From Epiperipatus broadwayi (taxonomy: Eukaryota > Onychophora > Udeonychophora > Euonychophora > Peripatidae), in NCBI GenBank assembly GCA_028023455.1, contig JAQFVV010006294.1, positions 498,001 to 562,000 of the forward strand: a DNA stretch of 64,000 nt. The letters run 5' to 3'. Position 1 is the stretch's first letter. Every line of letters starts with the position of its first letter. The position numbers were made by a program, and so were the translations under genes. Shown piece by piece: positions 24,205-36,812 of the stretch. A model generated the notes under the pieces. The model saw nothing but the letters and a program-made list of their open reading frames with translations, was not told the origin of the DNA and ran no database searches.

Positions 24205-25047
24205 CGTCTGCTAAAATACCTCCGTTGATTGGTTAATGACTTTTTTTTTTAGCGTGAACAAATTTACACATTTTTAGTTTTATAATAGATTAAACTTTTT
24301 AAAATAAAGAATTTATGATGTCATGTTTTAAAATATTATTTAGAATAGTATTTTTAAACTCAATTATAGTTTTATCAAAATCATTTAAATTTTAAAACAA
24401 TTATTAAAATAACATTCAATATTTCAACTTTTACTTTAACAATAGATAGCAATTATATTTAGTTTTATAATTCACAAACTTTATTATTATATTCTAACAA
24501 GCGTGTGTGTGAAGGTATATAATATACAGTCACATGATTACTAACTTTATCAGATGATTTTTTTTTTTTAATTTACGTCTCGGTCTAAATTACCAAAACT
24601 GATATATTTTACAAAAATTTGGAAAATAATTTAAAAATGTAGAACTAAATATAATTCTCACCATCCCAAAGTTTATTTTTAAAATATATTAGATTAAATT
24701 TGAATATTAATTATAATTATAATATTACATATAGCGTTTATTTAATTTATTAGTTTTAAAACATTACAATTGAATTGTTAATATACTTTTAACTATTTAT
24801 AGCTGTATTATTTTAAATGGCCAGTTTTTACAACCATAAGCAAGGATATAATTAAGCTTTATTTAACTGTTCCTTTTTAAAATAACCCATTACACTTTTA
24901 CATACCAGGTATTTTTCAGCCTTAAATTGTACTATAAAATTTAATCGATTATACAATTATCAATATATTACACAAACGTATTTTAAAATTTAAAATTTTT
25001 TAGCAATTGACCATTCTACCTTATTATGACCTATAGATAAGGGCACA
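24205..25047. mobile_element. Left-truncated relative of the 13.1-14.4 kb palindromic element
   Basis: It aligns by eye with the right two thirds of the first element: 'gaacaaattta', the central 'aagcgtgtgtgtgaaggtat' with 'cagtcacatgat', 'tctcaccatc', and the right arm ending 'gacctatagataagggcaca' (25047), again followed by a (TA)n run. The matching left terminal arm is not found upstream. Divergence from the first copy is considerable. Confidence 0.65.
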
Positions 25048-25094
25048 TATATATATATATAAGTTAGGCAGAAGTACTTTTGATTAATTATTAC

Positions 25095-26695
25095 TTTATA
25101 CCATTATGAGCACAGACTTTCACACAACCCACCACTCTCCACACTATCTCATAACACTGATACACTTGAACACATATATGTTGAAAAGATAAATAATCAC
25201 CAATATGCTAAACCAGCAATCCCAGTTAGTCCAGATTACCATCTCTACACATATATACTATAAGTGCTCAGATATATATTAAGATAGCCAAACCTCATAC
25301 TTTAATGGACAGGTTTCAATCTACTCCACACTCCAACTGTTCAACTGTCGATCCAATTGAAAATCTGATGATGGAATGCTCTGAGGCCAAGATTTATGCC
25401 ACACACATGTTGACCTAAAGTCAATCTGACCCCTCATGTACAGGACATAATCCATGTAAGACATATACAAGGGATGGGCAGACATCTCTACTTATGTAAT
25501 AACTGAAACACATAGGCTTATTATATACCTGTGTCTATATATGTAATATATAGGGCATATGAGCACAGACTTTCACACAACCCAACACTCTCCACACTAT
25601 CTCATAACACTGATACACTTGAACACATATATATGTTGAAAAGATAAATAATCACCAATATACATATTTCATGCTAAACCAGCAATCATCAGTTTGCCAG
25701 ATTACCATCTCTACACATATATACTATAAGTGCTCAGATATATATTAAGATAGCCAAACCTCATACTTTAATGGACAGGCTTCAATCTACTCCAACTCTT
25801 CAACCATCCATCTCAGAGACCACCCTGAGGCTGAGATTCTTGTCATACCCATGTTGACCTAAAGTCAATCTGACCCCTCATGTACAGGACATAATCCATT
25901 TAATACATATATAAGGGATGGGCAGACATCTCTACTTATGTAATAACTGAAACACATAGGCTTATTATATAACTGTGTCTATATATGTAATATATAGGGT
26001 ATATGGGCACAAACTTTCACACAACCCACCACTCTCCACACTGTCTCATAACACTGATACACTTGAACACATATATGTTGAAAAGAATGGTGATTATTTG
26101 AAAAGATAAATAATCACCATTCTTTTCAACATATATGTGTTCAAGTCTATCAGTGTTATGAGACAGTGTGGAGAGTGGTGGGTTGTGTGAAAGTTTGTGC
26201 CCATATACCCTATATATTACATATATAGACACAGTTATATAATAAGCCTATGTGTTTCAGTTATTACATAAGTAGAAATGTCTGCCCATCCCTTATATAT
26301 GTATTAAATGGATTATGTCCTGTACATGAGGGGTCAGATTGACTTTAGGTCAACATGGGTGTGACAAGAATCTCAGCCTCAGGGTGGCCTCTGAGATGGA
26401 TGGTTGAAGAGTTGGAGTAGATTGAAGCCTGTTCATTAAAGTATGAGGTTTGGCCATCTTAATATATATCTGAGCACTTATAGTATATATGTGTAGAGAT
26501 GGTAATCTGGACAACTGATGATTGCTGGTTTAGCATGAAATATGTATATTGGTGATTATTTATCTTTTCAACATATATATGTGTTCAAGTGTATCAGTGT
26601 TATGAGATAGTGTGGAGAGTGGTGGGTTGTGTGAAAGTCTGTGCTCATATACCCTATATATTACTTATATAGACACAGGTATATAATAAGCCTGT
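25095..26695. repeat. Family B tandem-plus-inverted array (1.6 kb)
   Basis: Two and a fraction head-to-tail units carry the mark 'gcacagactttcacacaacc' at about 25109 and 25562, and a variant at about 26008, giving a period near 450 bp. At about 26100 the sequence folds back ('gattatttgaaaagataaat' against its complement) and one unit returns inverted to about 26690. The two orientations match at long near-identical stretches, so this array is young. It contains the family B words 'aaaagataaataatcacca' and 'catatttcatgctaaacc'. The 71-codon minus-strand frame at 26017-26232 is within the repeat and has no domain. Confidence 0.85.
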
Positions 26696-29050
26696 GTGTA
26701 ATGGGCAACATTAATTTATATATATATATATATAAAGAATGCTATATAGACTATGCTTGTATTACAAGTCAAAACATGTCTGATCATTTCATTCCTGAGA
26801 CAACATGATTAAAACTTGTATAATTCTATTCTAAATAAAACCCCTCCCCATTTAAAGAAATCATAATTTAAATTTACTTGAAATATTAGTATTTCAAATT
26901 AAACATTCAAATTTTTCTAGCTCTCACAGAAAGAAATCTACATATAATTTCTCAAAATCAGAAAAGCAAACCTACTTAAGATTTATTAAAATTTATTTCA
27001 AATTTTTTTTCCATAGAGAAAAATATAACTGACTTTTAAAATTATGATGCCAGTAGTTTGTATCTGATTTCAAAACTATAATATGCTGCAGAAATGACTA
27101 ATAGTTTTTGCATTCTGCAAATTAATACAGCAAAGTTGTAATGAGAATCATGGAATCTATTTTAGATGTAGGAACATAAAATCATTAAAACATCATATAC
27201 CCAAGAGACATTTTATGGTCTTATCTTACTGTCTGCTATTCATAAAATTAAGGAGAATAGAAGAATTTGATAATATGAGAGCATATTTTAAAAAAATGAA
27301 GATTACAATAGTTCAAGATGTGACCTTTTCTCTAAATTCTCTATGGATGCAAATCTAAACAAAAAACTATTTGATCATATTAGAGCTAATGTCGTATATG
27401 ATCAGACTGAAAGAGTCCTATTTTGACCATAGAGTAAGTCTAATTTATTAGAAAAATATATAATGCTTGGAAAGGTTTATAACAGTAGAATGACTAAGCA
27501 ATAAAAGATTTCATTGACGCAGTAATGAATATCTTAGAGTAAACTAAAAACAGGCCATTTTGGAGAAATCATAGTTTGATCAGAAGTCAATGTCGAGTAT
27601 TTAAAAATTAAAATAAAAGATCATTTTAATTTTAAAACTAAGAAATTATTTTCAGAACAGTCTATATTGCTTAGTTGAGATTTTAACAGCATCGATGTTT
27701 CTTGGAAAGCAAACATCTCTGTGAAACCATTCTACCAGATTAGTAATTGGTATTTCACTTGATTAAACAAATAGAATTTAAATGTTGATTCTTAAATCAT
27801 TATAATTTTTTTAATGCATTGAATTGCAAGCATTTTTTTTTGTACACAATGTTTCCAAATCTTTTCATTTTATGCATGATTGAGTTGATCGGTAGCTTTA
27901 TTGAACTTAATATTACAATTTAAAAATGATTTATGAAACATTATACTTCAGTTTAAATGCGTACAATTTATTGATTTTTTGTTCATCAGAATTTTAATTT
28001 ATTGCCGAAGCACAATTGAAACATGAAAAAAACTTTCAGAATCTCAGGCCCAGAATTTATTTATTTTTTTTTTTCAAGTAATTGGCACGCGGCAGACTTA
28101 GCTAGTTGACTAATTATTGATTTATAAATGGACATTTAATTATTCTTATTGAATATACAAATTAAAAAGCGTATGAAACACTTGAGAAAATTAAACAAAA
28201 TAGAAAATCCTCAACATCTAGTAATTAATTAGCTTGGTGACTATTAATTTCTCCTTTAGTCTTTGTTTACGAAGAGATGCTTCAGAGGGCTTGTTTTACA
28301 GTAATCTTAGAAATTTTATTTTATTTTATTTTATTGTGCGCGCACACATCATAATCAAATAGTTTAGTGCTCGGGAGCACTTCTGAGATATGATCTATGA
28401 ATGATGAGCTCTAGAGTCTGCCAGTTTATTATCGCTCCGAATCACACCAGAATATCTCAAGAGATACATCGTATATTTAATCAAATTTACATTGTTCATT
28501 GCAAAATGTCACGTAAAAAAAATTACTGTAATTTAATTTACAATCCCTTGGTCACGGATTTGAAATATGTATGGTAAAGTAGAAGTACTGATATATATAT
28601 AAAGTATTTATATGTGTAATATTTAGCAAACACCGTTTCTTACTGGCTGCATATTGCCATTGTTTATATAAATATATTGGACCATAAATAAAGGTAGGAT
28701 TACTTTATTGTTAAAAGGTTCCCTTGACAACAGTTTGAGATTATTGGTTGATATTTATATTGGGATTGCCTAAATGTTGACTAGTTTCTAATGATTTTAT
28801 ATATATAAATGCAATGTGAGGATGAAGTATAGTTCTGTTTCAGCAGTTGCAAAGATAGAGTAGACTTCGGAAATGAAATTCTTTGTCCATATATCTATAT
28901 ATGTAAACTTTAAAGCTAATATGGGAAGCTATACTAAAATTTTATGTGTATAAAAAAATTAAATGTTCCTTAACCTATATATATATATATCGAAATATAT
29001 ATATATATATGTATAAATATTATATAAATGTATGCACATTTTAATTACAG
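26696..29050. other. 3' part of opsin intron 1, no gene seen
   Basis: AT-rich sequence with (TA)n at about 26718 and an (ATTTT)n run at about 28315. It runs up to the acceptor 'ttaattacag'. The last 60 bases are dominated by TA repeats, so the branch point and pyrimidine tract are weak. Confidence 0.4.
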
Positions 29051-29184
29051 AACCAAAGGTCTACGCACTCCATCTAATATTTTTGTGATCAACTTAGCTT
29101 TTAGTGACTTTATGATGATGGCTACAAATTTTCCTGTTTATGTCTACAACAGTTATTACCAGTATTGGGCTTTAGGTTCATTTA
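29051..29184 (+). CDS. Rhabdomeric opsin, coding exon 2
   Basis: 134 bases complete codon 162, encode residues 163-206 and start codon 207. It begins with the loop 'TKGLRTPSN' (163-171) and helix 2 'INLAFSDFMMMATNFPVYV', with the conserved Asp of helix 2 at 181. The acceptor is 'attacag' and the donor is 'ttta|gtaagt' (phase 1). The length is not a multiple of three, so skipping this exon would frameshift the protein. It is a small exon between introns of 21 and 27 kb. Exon 1 to exon 2 joins as 'FSGTKGLRTPSN', and exon 2 to exon 3 as 'GSFICEIYGF', both typical r-opsin sequence. An in-frame read past the donor would add 17 residues before a stop. Confidence 0.93.
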
Positions 29185-29689
29185 GTAAGTTTATTCCGTT
29201 CTCTTCTCTGCTATTTCATTCTTTTAAGTGGTTTTAATTAAATGTGAAAGTAAAATAAATATACAGAGTACAATGTGATTAAAATATATTATTTTAAATA
29301 AGGGTTATTTCTAAGACTATTAACTTTTCTAAAACACCAGACGAACACTATAATTAATGGTAAAAAATAAATTGTAAAAAATTTGCTTAAGAATTACTAC
29401 TTATACGTTTTTTTGAAGGGGAGTTAGTCAATTTTATTAGATGCTGTATTTTCATAAAAATTTTAGCTTAGTTTATGGATATAGTTTTTTCCTTTTCTAT
29501 TGTTATCGATTATTAATAAAATTAAAAAAAAACACACACACAAAAAAAAGTTAAAAAAATAATAATGGATAATTGTGAGAGAAGGTGAATCTTATTACGA
29601 GTAACATAACCAGAAAGCACAAAAAATTAGACATAGCTATGATACCTTAAGTTTATTAAATCTACCAGTTACTAATGTATTATGTAGAA

Positions 29690-29790
29690 AGGGCATCATG
29701 ATGCAGTAGTAATGATCTTCTTGTTGCTTTTATGATCTGGGTTTGAATTTGTGCTGAGTGCAATTTTTCATCAGACTTTGGATTTTTTTT
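29690..29790 (+). repeat. tRNA-derived SINE remnant, copy 2
   Basis: A-box-like 'gatgcagtagta' and B-box-like 'gggtttgaattt' lie at tRNA-like spacing, followed by a tail 'caatttttcatcagacttt' and T-rich sequence that resembles the tail of the copy at 7661. Not a functional tRNA. Confidence 0.45.
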
Positions 29791-29799
29791 TCATGTAAC

Positions 29800-31185
29800 C
29801 ATTCTACAGCAAATCCAGTTAATTATCTAACATTGATTGGTAAATGGGTATCTAGATATTCTTGACTAAAAGTTAAAACAAGGATAGAAAACTATTCAAA
29901 TCCTCATCATTTGAAAAACTTAATGAGTACTACTTTCATCTTGAATGTTTCTTTTTGATGGGAGCTGGAGGAAGAAGGGAGGTTTTAAAAATTATTTAAA
30001 GATTGTTTTAATAGTTATCTATATGACTGTATATATCTTAAAAACTGTATTATATGTAATAAATAATTTCTATATTGTACTTTATTTTAACATTGACATA
30101 GAAAAAATATATATTATTGGAATATGTTTTTTATTTCTCTATATAATATTTAAATACCATTATAGTATACATACTTTAAACTAGATGTAATTAGAGGGGA
30201 TTTGAACTCAGATTCTCAAGCTCCATTTTGTCATCTGCTTCATCTTATTCTCTACATGTAACTGTTTATAAATGTCAAAATATCAAAAGCAAATACTGTT
30301 TCTAAATTATACTTATATAGAGATAGAAAGACAAAAAAAGGAAGAAGGAGAGGGAGAAAAGGACAAGGATGAGAAAAGTGAGAAGGGAGAAAGGAGGGGT
30401 AAAATTAGAAAAGCGGAGAATCCTCCCTCTCACACTTACTAATAACTTATTGTCATATTTGGGTGACTTTTTTTAGTTTCTTACCATATTAAATTAAGTT
30501 TTACATCTGTCATGTTTTTATATTTAGTTTCTACATAAAAATTGTCCCATTCACTTTTTTTCTGTTAAAGAGTTGACTACAAACTTGCTCAAAATGACTA
30601 GTTTTCAAGAATTTTGACCAATCATAGACTTTAATTCATATTAGCACAAAATCAATATGGCCTAGAAACACTCGACATACACCATTATTTATTTATTCAA
30701 TCAAATTTTTTATAAAATATCATCATTAAATACCATCATGAAATCAAATTCTTTTTATCTGAACATAACTTAATTCTTCCTGTCATGTTCTAAATAGTAT
30801 CAAAAATATTTTTAATCTGATATTTAAGTAAATTATCTTCTACTGAATAGTGTAATCTTTGTATAAATTTGTTCTTATGAAAATTATCTTACTATAATAT
30901 AGAACATGCTGCATAGGACATACAACTTAAAAAGATATTCAATTAAAAAAAATTCTTTTATACCATTAAAAAAACTTTCAATTTTCAGACATCAACATCT
31001 ATCAAAATAATGAAAAATATCATAGCATAAGAATTTTACTAATAGAAGCAAGTAGAGTCATAAGATTAAAAATATTTTGGATGTGGTAAACAGATACATG
31101 TTTTGAATATGGCTCAGCAGCTATAGGGATACACTAACATGAAGATAATACATTACATTTATTATCATTATCATATCTCTGATGT
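29800..31185. other. AT-rich intronic stretch with a purine tract
   Basis: There is no gene. A roughly 100-bp, almost pure purine run (30320-30420) is followed by a pyrimidine cluster. The 79-codon open frame at 29945-30184 is Ile/Tyr/Leu-rich low complexity and is not supported as a gene. Confidence 0.45.
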
Positions 31186-31189
31186 ATTG

Positions 31190-31620
31190 TTTTGATGATG
31201 GGCAAGTGTGAAGGAACTGGCACCCAGGTCATTCTTCCTTCCACTTTCTAGCATACTTTCAAATCTATTAACTCTATCATTTCTGCAATGTTATTCATAC
31301 ATGACAATCTTGATCATTCTATTCTTCTTGATCCATTCACAATTCCAATTATGACACTTTTTTCCAATGCTTGTCTCACCACATATCCAGAATAGTGTAG
31401 CAATCTTTTTTTACCATCTCTACCAGTTGTTTTTATGCAACTACCTTCATCAAAATCCATTCATTAGTTCTTTTAACTATTCAAGGCACTCAAGCTTCAA
31501 TAATACTTAATTTCAAAAGCATCAATCCTTGTCCTTTGTTTTTTCATTATCCATGCCCTGTATCCATACATTACAATGGACTATAGTAAAGTTTTCAATA
31601 GATTACATTTCCACATGAAC
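31190..31620 (-). pseudogene. C-terminal fragment of an L2/RTE-like non-LTR reverse transcriptase
   Basis: Read on the minus strand, the fragment has the post-RT order known from L2- and RTE-like elements: 'IVMYGYRAW', then 'RIDAFEIKYY', then 'KKRLLHYSGYVVR', then 'LEKSVIIGIVNGSRRIE' and 'NIAEMI'. Two internal stops lie between these blocks. The catalytic RT domain is missing. It points opposite to the RTE remnant that begins about 180 bp away, so it is a separate insertion. Confidence 0.7.
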
Positions 31621-32372
31621 ATTTATTTTGTAACTGCCTAAGATGTTAACAGTAATTATGGATTTTTTTTCTTTGTATGACTTTGTTTTTATGATTAGTG
31701 TATCAATCCACTATGATTAAATTGGAAAATTTTCTTCCAATTAATACTAAGTGGATACTTTATTTATTTAGTTATCTATAAATGTAGATTGTCTTCAAAT
31801 AAATAAAACTTCATAAATTGGAAGAACCATCTAATATTAAATGGGACATTTTTGAAGATGAAAAAACAATTGATTTGAAAAGTGAGCATGTGCTTTAAGA
31901 CAAAAGTGCAAATATTAGAAATACTAGTCGAACAAAATTAAAAATTAAAGAAAAATATGATAAAGATCGGTAAAATGATTAATTAATAAAAGATAGCTAT
32001 TGCAGAAAATTCAGGTTTATGTCGTACCTTTTTATTGTGATGAGAAAATGAAAAAAAAATTTATGATGCCCCAAATATGTTTGAAAATATGGAACAACAT
32101 ATTAAAATTGTTATGAGAGATTTTAATGATAGAATTGATAAATGTTTGAAAGTTGAAAGTACTATAAAAAAATTTGGTTGTGAGAAATAAAAGAGACCTA
32201 GACTTGTGATAGTTTAAAAAAAGAAAAATTTATATTTTGAATTGTTCTTTATAGAAAAAAACCAAAGTGTAATTGAATACACCTGAATGAAATTCTTAAG
32301 ATTGTAACATGCATAATAGATTCAACACAGGAAATGATAATTAAGTAATGAAATATAAGTTAAATGTCAATG

Positions 32373-33308
32373 TTATAATAGACAAAAGTCTCTCCATACA
32401 GTAGTTCCACTCTAAGCAAGACAGAGTAATCAATGGATGCCAGAAGGCTTGTGCATAAAATCCCTATCTAGTGCCTACTCATCCAATATCCCCAAACTAG
32501 TTTCTGGCTTATGGCCTTCATCAGTGAGGAGCCTTGGATCTGAGAGCACTGCACCTAGATCTTAGGATCTAATGCAACCCTCCAGTAGCCACCTTTTAAC
32601 TCTACATAACTACTAAACTATGAGAATAAAATTGAAAACACACAGATATTTTCAATCTAAGCTCAATAGCTCAAATAGTCATATGGGTCTGAACTCAGTT
32701 CAGCACCCATACATTTTGGTGTCTTTGGCTCTTTTACAACCATAGCCACCACCTTCCTATAAGGCAGGATTGGTATTAAACCTTAAAACATCACATGATC
32801 ACTATCTTTCATGCTTGCTCATAACTGTTGTTATAATAGGCAAAATTCTCTCCATACACTACTGCCACTCTAAGGTGGTGGCTATGGTTATAAAAGAGCC
32901 AAAGACACCAAAATGTATGGGTGCTGAACTGAGTTCAGACCCATATGACTATTTGAGCTATTGAGCTTAGATTGAAAATATCTGTCTGTTTTCAATTTTA
33001 TTCTCATAGTTTAGTAGTTATGTAGAGTTAAAAGGTGGCTGCTGGAGGGTTGCATTAGATCCTAAGATCTAGGTGCAGTGCTCTCAGATCCAAGGCTCCT
33101 CACTGATGAAGGCCATATGTGCAGAAACTAGTTTGGGAATATTGGATGAGTAGGCACTAGATAGGGATTTTATGAACAAGCCTTCTGGCATCCATTGATT
33201 AATCTGTCTTGCTTAGAGTGGCACTATTGTATGGAGAGAGTTTTGCCTATTATAACAACAGTTATGAGCAAGCATGAAAGATAGTGATCATGTGATGTTT
33301 TAATGTTT
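32373..33308. repeat. Family A foldback nested in RTE copy 2
   Basis: The forward arm (32385-32760 plus a partial second unit to about 32870) and reverse arm (32875-33300) match closely over 350 bp, making this the least diverged pair in the family. It interrupts the RTE between endonuclease and linker. The flanks 'aaatgtcaatg' (32362-32372) and 'aaatgccaatg' (33309-33319) are a probable target duplication with one substitution. The right end again includes 'gatcatgtgatgtttta'. The small frame at 32770-32964 lies across the centre and is not a gene. Confidence 0.85.
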
Positions 33309-34361
33309 AAATGCCAATGAATAGTTGACATTACTAAATTTTCAAAAATACTACAGTTAGTTTAAATCAAGCTTGCAAATTATTTTAAAATACTAAGACT
33401 TCAAGAAAATTCATGTATGAATGAAATCAGTAGATTGTTACTCTACTAAGTACTACACAGATAACTGGTCCCAAAAAAAGCAACAAAAAGAAGACTATGA
33501 GAGAAAAAAATATGAAAATATTTTAAAATAATCCATTTGAAAGAATTAAATATAAATAATTCTATACAATTCTATAAAAAATAGTTAATGATGACATAAA
33601 AAAATATAAATATATATAATTGTGCAGTGACAAGGAAAGCCATAGAAAATAACAAAAGTCTCAAGAATATAAAACAATATCTTATTATTAAAGAGAAACC
33701 TATTTTATCAATAAATAAAAAAAGTTCTACAAAGAATTAAAGTTATAAACAACAAGGAAACAAAGTAGCCCTTAAAATTACCAGAACCCTTTTGAAATTC
33801 CAAGTACTTTAAATAAAAAAAAGGATATGCAATGAAATCTGCAGAATAGAATTATTATGTACTTCTTTCAGTATCTAGGCGATGATTTTAAAAAAGTCGA
33901 GAAATTGTTGCAAAGCTATATGTTTAAATGATAACGATTACTAAATAGTTTCAAAAATCGTAGTAGTGATATTAATACTTAAGAAAGGTGAAAAAAAGCT
34001 ATTAGATATTAAAAATGCAGGTCTATCAGTCTTCAATCAGTTGTATGCAAGATCATTACATTTCATCTGCAGAGAACTTTGGACTCAAATTAACCAAAAT
34101 AACAAGCTGGAATTAAAAGATCAAATATTTAAAAAAAGTCAATTGCCCTTTTACTTTGGATTTGTAGATTTAAAAAGGTATTTGATTTTATATACATTTC
34201 AATGCACAACTATGAAACAATGAGTCATAGAGGATATTATCAAATTGTGAAGAATATTTATCAAAATGCAATAGCAACAATTTGCCTACGTGGTTGTACT
34301 AAGGTGATTAACATTGAAATATTACCAAATTAATTTGTTTTGCTGTAATATCTCATATAAA

Positions 34362-34612
34362 TGCAATTTATCGACTATTTTGAACACTTTTTAACAAAAA
34401 TCTATTATTGTACCTATATGCATACACAATCTTGCTTTTCAACTGATCTCCAGTCTTCTTCAGTCACATATTTTTATTTTTTAAAAGTAAAAAAAAAACA
34501 ACATGGTTCTGAAAAAGACTGCAGAACAGTTGAAAAGGAAGATGGGGTATGCATATAAGTACAATAATAGACTTTTACTAAAAATTGTTCAAAGTGGTGG
34601 ATAAATTGCATT
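34362..34612. repeat. Small foldback nested in the RT region of RTE copy 2
   Basis: 'gcaatttatcgactattttg' (34362) returns as imperfect 'gtggtggataaattgc' (to 34612), and 'ctattattgtacctatatgc' as 'gcatataagtacaataatag'. The arms are about 115 bp, with T- and A-runs at the centre. It replaces the segment of the RTE between 'KVINIE' and the catalytic-motif region, so it inserted after the RTE. Confidence 0.7.
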
Positions 34613-35547
34613 TATATAAAATTAACATTAGTGATGACAGTAAACAGAATGATTCCATCAAATATAAATGAAGAACACTTAAGTCATATAGATTTTCCAT
34701 ACGGCAGAGTGATTTAAGACCTTCAGAAAATGATACATAAATTATTAAATAAGAGCAAGAAAAAATAAACTAACATTTAATGTCTCTTCAAAAAAGAGAA
34801 TATGAAAATTGATAATAATAAATTCAAAAAAATAATTTATAAATGTAGTTAAAATTATTATACATATGGAAAACAATATAATTAATCACTTTGGATGGAA
34901 AGTTTTTTATAGAAATAATTTAATATTAAAGGGAAATATGTCTATGTGCTTCAAAAAGATTTTTAATAAATATATTTCACTACTATTAATTTGTGGATTT
35001 AAAATATGGTCATTTAAGAAAAGTAATCAAAATCAAAATACATGGTTGGAAAAACAAAGCAGTTTTATTGGTATCATTGAAATAATTAGGCAGAAATTGA
35101 ATTAAGTTGAATATTTCACTAGAAACAATGACAATAGGTAAACAATTGAAATCTTAAAGTAAATCCAAAGAACCTTTAGAAAAAATTAGAAAGCAACTAT
35201 TTGTAAGAACAATGAGTAAGATAAAGATGTTTGCTAAAGTAATATGATATTTCTATACCATCTCATTTCAGCCTCTTAATTATTTCAGTAATGCTAGTGA
35301 TATTACTTTGTTTGATTTTATTCCTTCCTTTTTAATACCAATACTTAAACTTTTCATATTTTGTTATCTGGTCTGAACTAACACTGATGAAATATATTCA
35401 TTAAAACCTTAAAATTTGGAAAACCCTTTATCTTGCATTGGACTGATAATGTTGAAAATGATGACATATTGGCTATAAGCTAGTTATCAAAAAAAAAGTT
35501 AGTCAAGATTCATCCAACTGACTTAAAACTTGGGTCATATAATAATC

Positions 35548-36812
35548 ACAGTGGTGAAACTCTTCATACAGTAGCAACACTCAGTGCATGTCAGAGTAAT
35601 CAATGACTGCAAGAATGTTTGTTTATAAAATCCCTATGTAATGCCTATTTATCCAATATCCCCAGACTAATTTCTAACTTGTGGCTTTCATTAGTGAGGA
35701 GTTCTTGGATTTGAGAGCACTGCACCTAGATATTAGGATCTAATGCAACACTTCAGCAGCCACTTTTTACTCTATTAGCTAACTATAAAGCTTTGAATCC
35801 AAAACAAAAATACAATAATGTTTTCAATTCAAGCTCATTAGCTTGTATATGCATATAGATCTGAACTAAGTTCAGCATCCATACTTTTTGGTCTCTTTGG
35901 TTCTTTAAAAGACACAGTCACCATAATCATAAGAGGCAGGATTGGTATTAAATCACTAAACATCACATGATCATCATTCTTTATGCTTATACAAGCTGAT
36001 TACACAGAGACAATGCAAACTAGTGTAATCAATGAATGCAGGAAGGTTTGTGCTAAAATCCTTATCTAGTACCTACTTATCAAATATCTCCAGCCCAGAC
36101 TAGTTTCTAGATTGTGATTTTCATCAGTGATGAACCTTGGATCTGAGAGCAGTGCATCTAGATTTTAGGATCTAATGAAACCCTTCATTGATGAAATCCA
36201 TAAGCTAGAAACTAGTCTGGGGATATTGGATAAGTATTAGACACTAAATAGGGATTTTATGCACAAACCTTCATGCATTCATTGATTACTCTAGCTTGCA
36301 CTGAGTGGTGTTACTTTTTGTAAACAGCTCGTGTAAGCATAAAGAGTGGCGATCATATGTTGTTTAGTTGTGGGATGATGGAGACTATGATTATTAAAGA
36401 ATCAAAGGCACCAAAATGTATAGAAGCTGAACTGGGTTCAGATATATATGACTATACAAGTGAATGAGCAAAAACATTCATTATTGTGTTTTCATTTTAG
36501 ACTCATAACTTTATAGTTAACTAAATAGGTAAAAAAGTGACTGCTAGACACTTTCATTGGATTCCAAGATCTAGGTGGTGCTCTCAGATCCAAGACTCCT
36601 AACTGATGAAAGCCACAAGCTAGAAATTAGTCTGGGGATATTTGATGAGTAGGCATTAGATAGGGATTTTATACACAAACCTTCCTGCATCCATTGATTA
36701 CTCTGGCTTGCACTAAATGATACTACTATATGGAGTTTTGTCTCTGTTTAATAGCTTGTGTAAGCATTAAGAATGATGATAATGTGATGTTTAGTGGTAC
36801 AATAATCTTTAA
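35548..36812. repeat. Family A cluster: two forward units, then two reverse units
   Basis: Forward units run at 35555-35985 and 35990-36196. The switch at about 36197 is 'gaaacccttc|attgatgaaatcc'. Reverse units follow at 36197-36370 and 36375-36805. The right end is 'gtgatgtttagtggt', the same terminus as at 8308. Similar 'aataatc' words flank both sides. The layout repeats the forward/forward/reverse/reverse organisation of 3.55-5.29 kb. Divergence is greater than in the 32-kb copy. Confidence 0.75.

Larger units (their letters stand above)
7593..29050 (+). other. Opsin intron 1 (21.5 kb)
   Basis: The intron is bounded by 'gtaagt' (7593) and 'ttaattacag' (ending 29050), phase 2. Joining the exons gives an unbroken frame '...WIFSG|TKGLRTPSN...' through the cytoplasmic loop between helices 1 and 2. 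The intron is filled with a gypsy element, palindromic elements, family A and B repeats and SINE remnants, listed separately. Confidence 0.85.
31795..35230 (+). pseudogene. RTE-type non-LTR retrotransposon, copy 2, heavily decayed and nested
   Basis: This can be recognised because it parallels the better preserved copy at 50.2-53.3 kb block by block. Endonuclease start: 'KLHKLEEPSNIKWDIF' (about 31806). Endonuclease core: 'HIKIVMRDFNDRIDK' (about 32100), where the Gly before Asp-Phe-Asn is changed. Linker: 'TRKAIENNKSLKNIKQY' (about 33625). RT start: 'VILILKKGEKK' (about 33965). RT middle: 'LPFYFGFVDLKRY' and 'IVKNIYQNAIATICL'. Region of the catalytic motif: 'LSHIDFPYG', where the two Asp of FADD are lost. 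C-terminus: 'NLILKGNMSMC' (about 34918). Many stops are present. A family A foldback (32373-33308) and a second foldback (34362-34612) are inserted in it. Confidence 0.85.

Noticed and set aside
25095-26695. CRISPR-like or simple satellite array
   Set aside because: The unit is about 450 bp, has an inverted half, and lies in an animal gene intron; no short repeat-spacer pattern.
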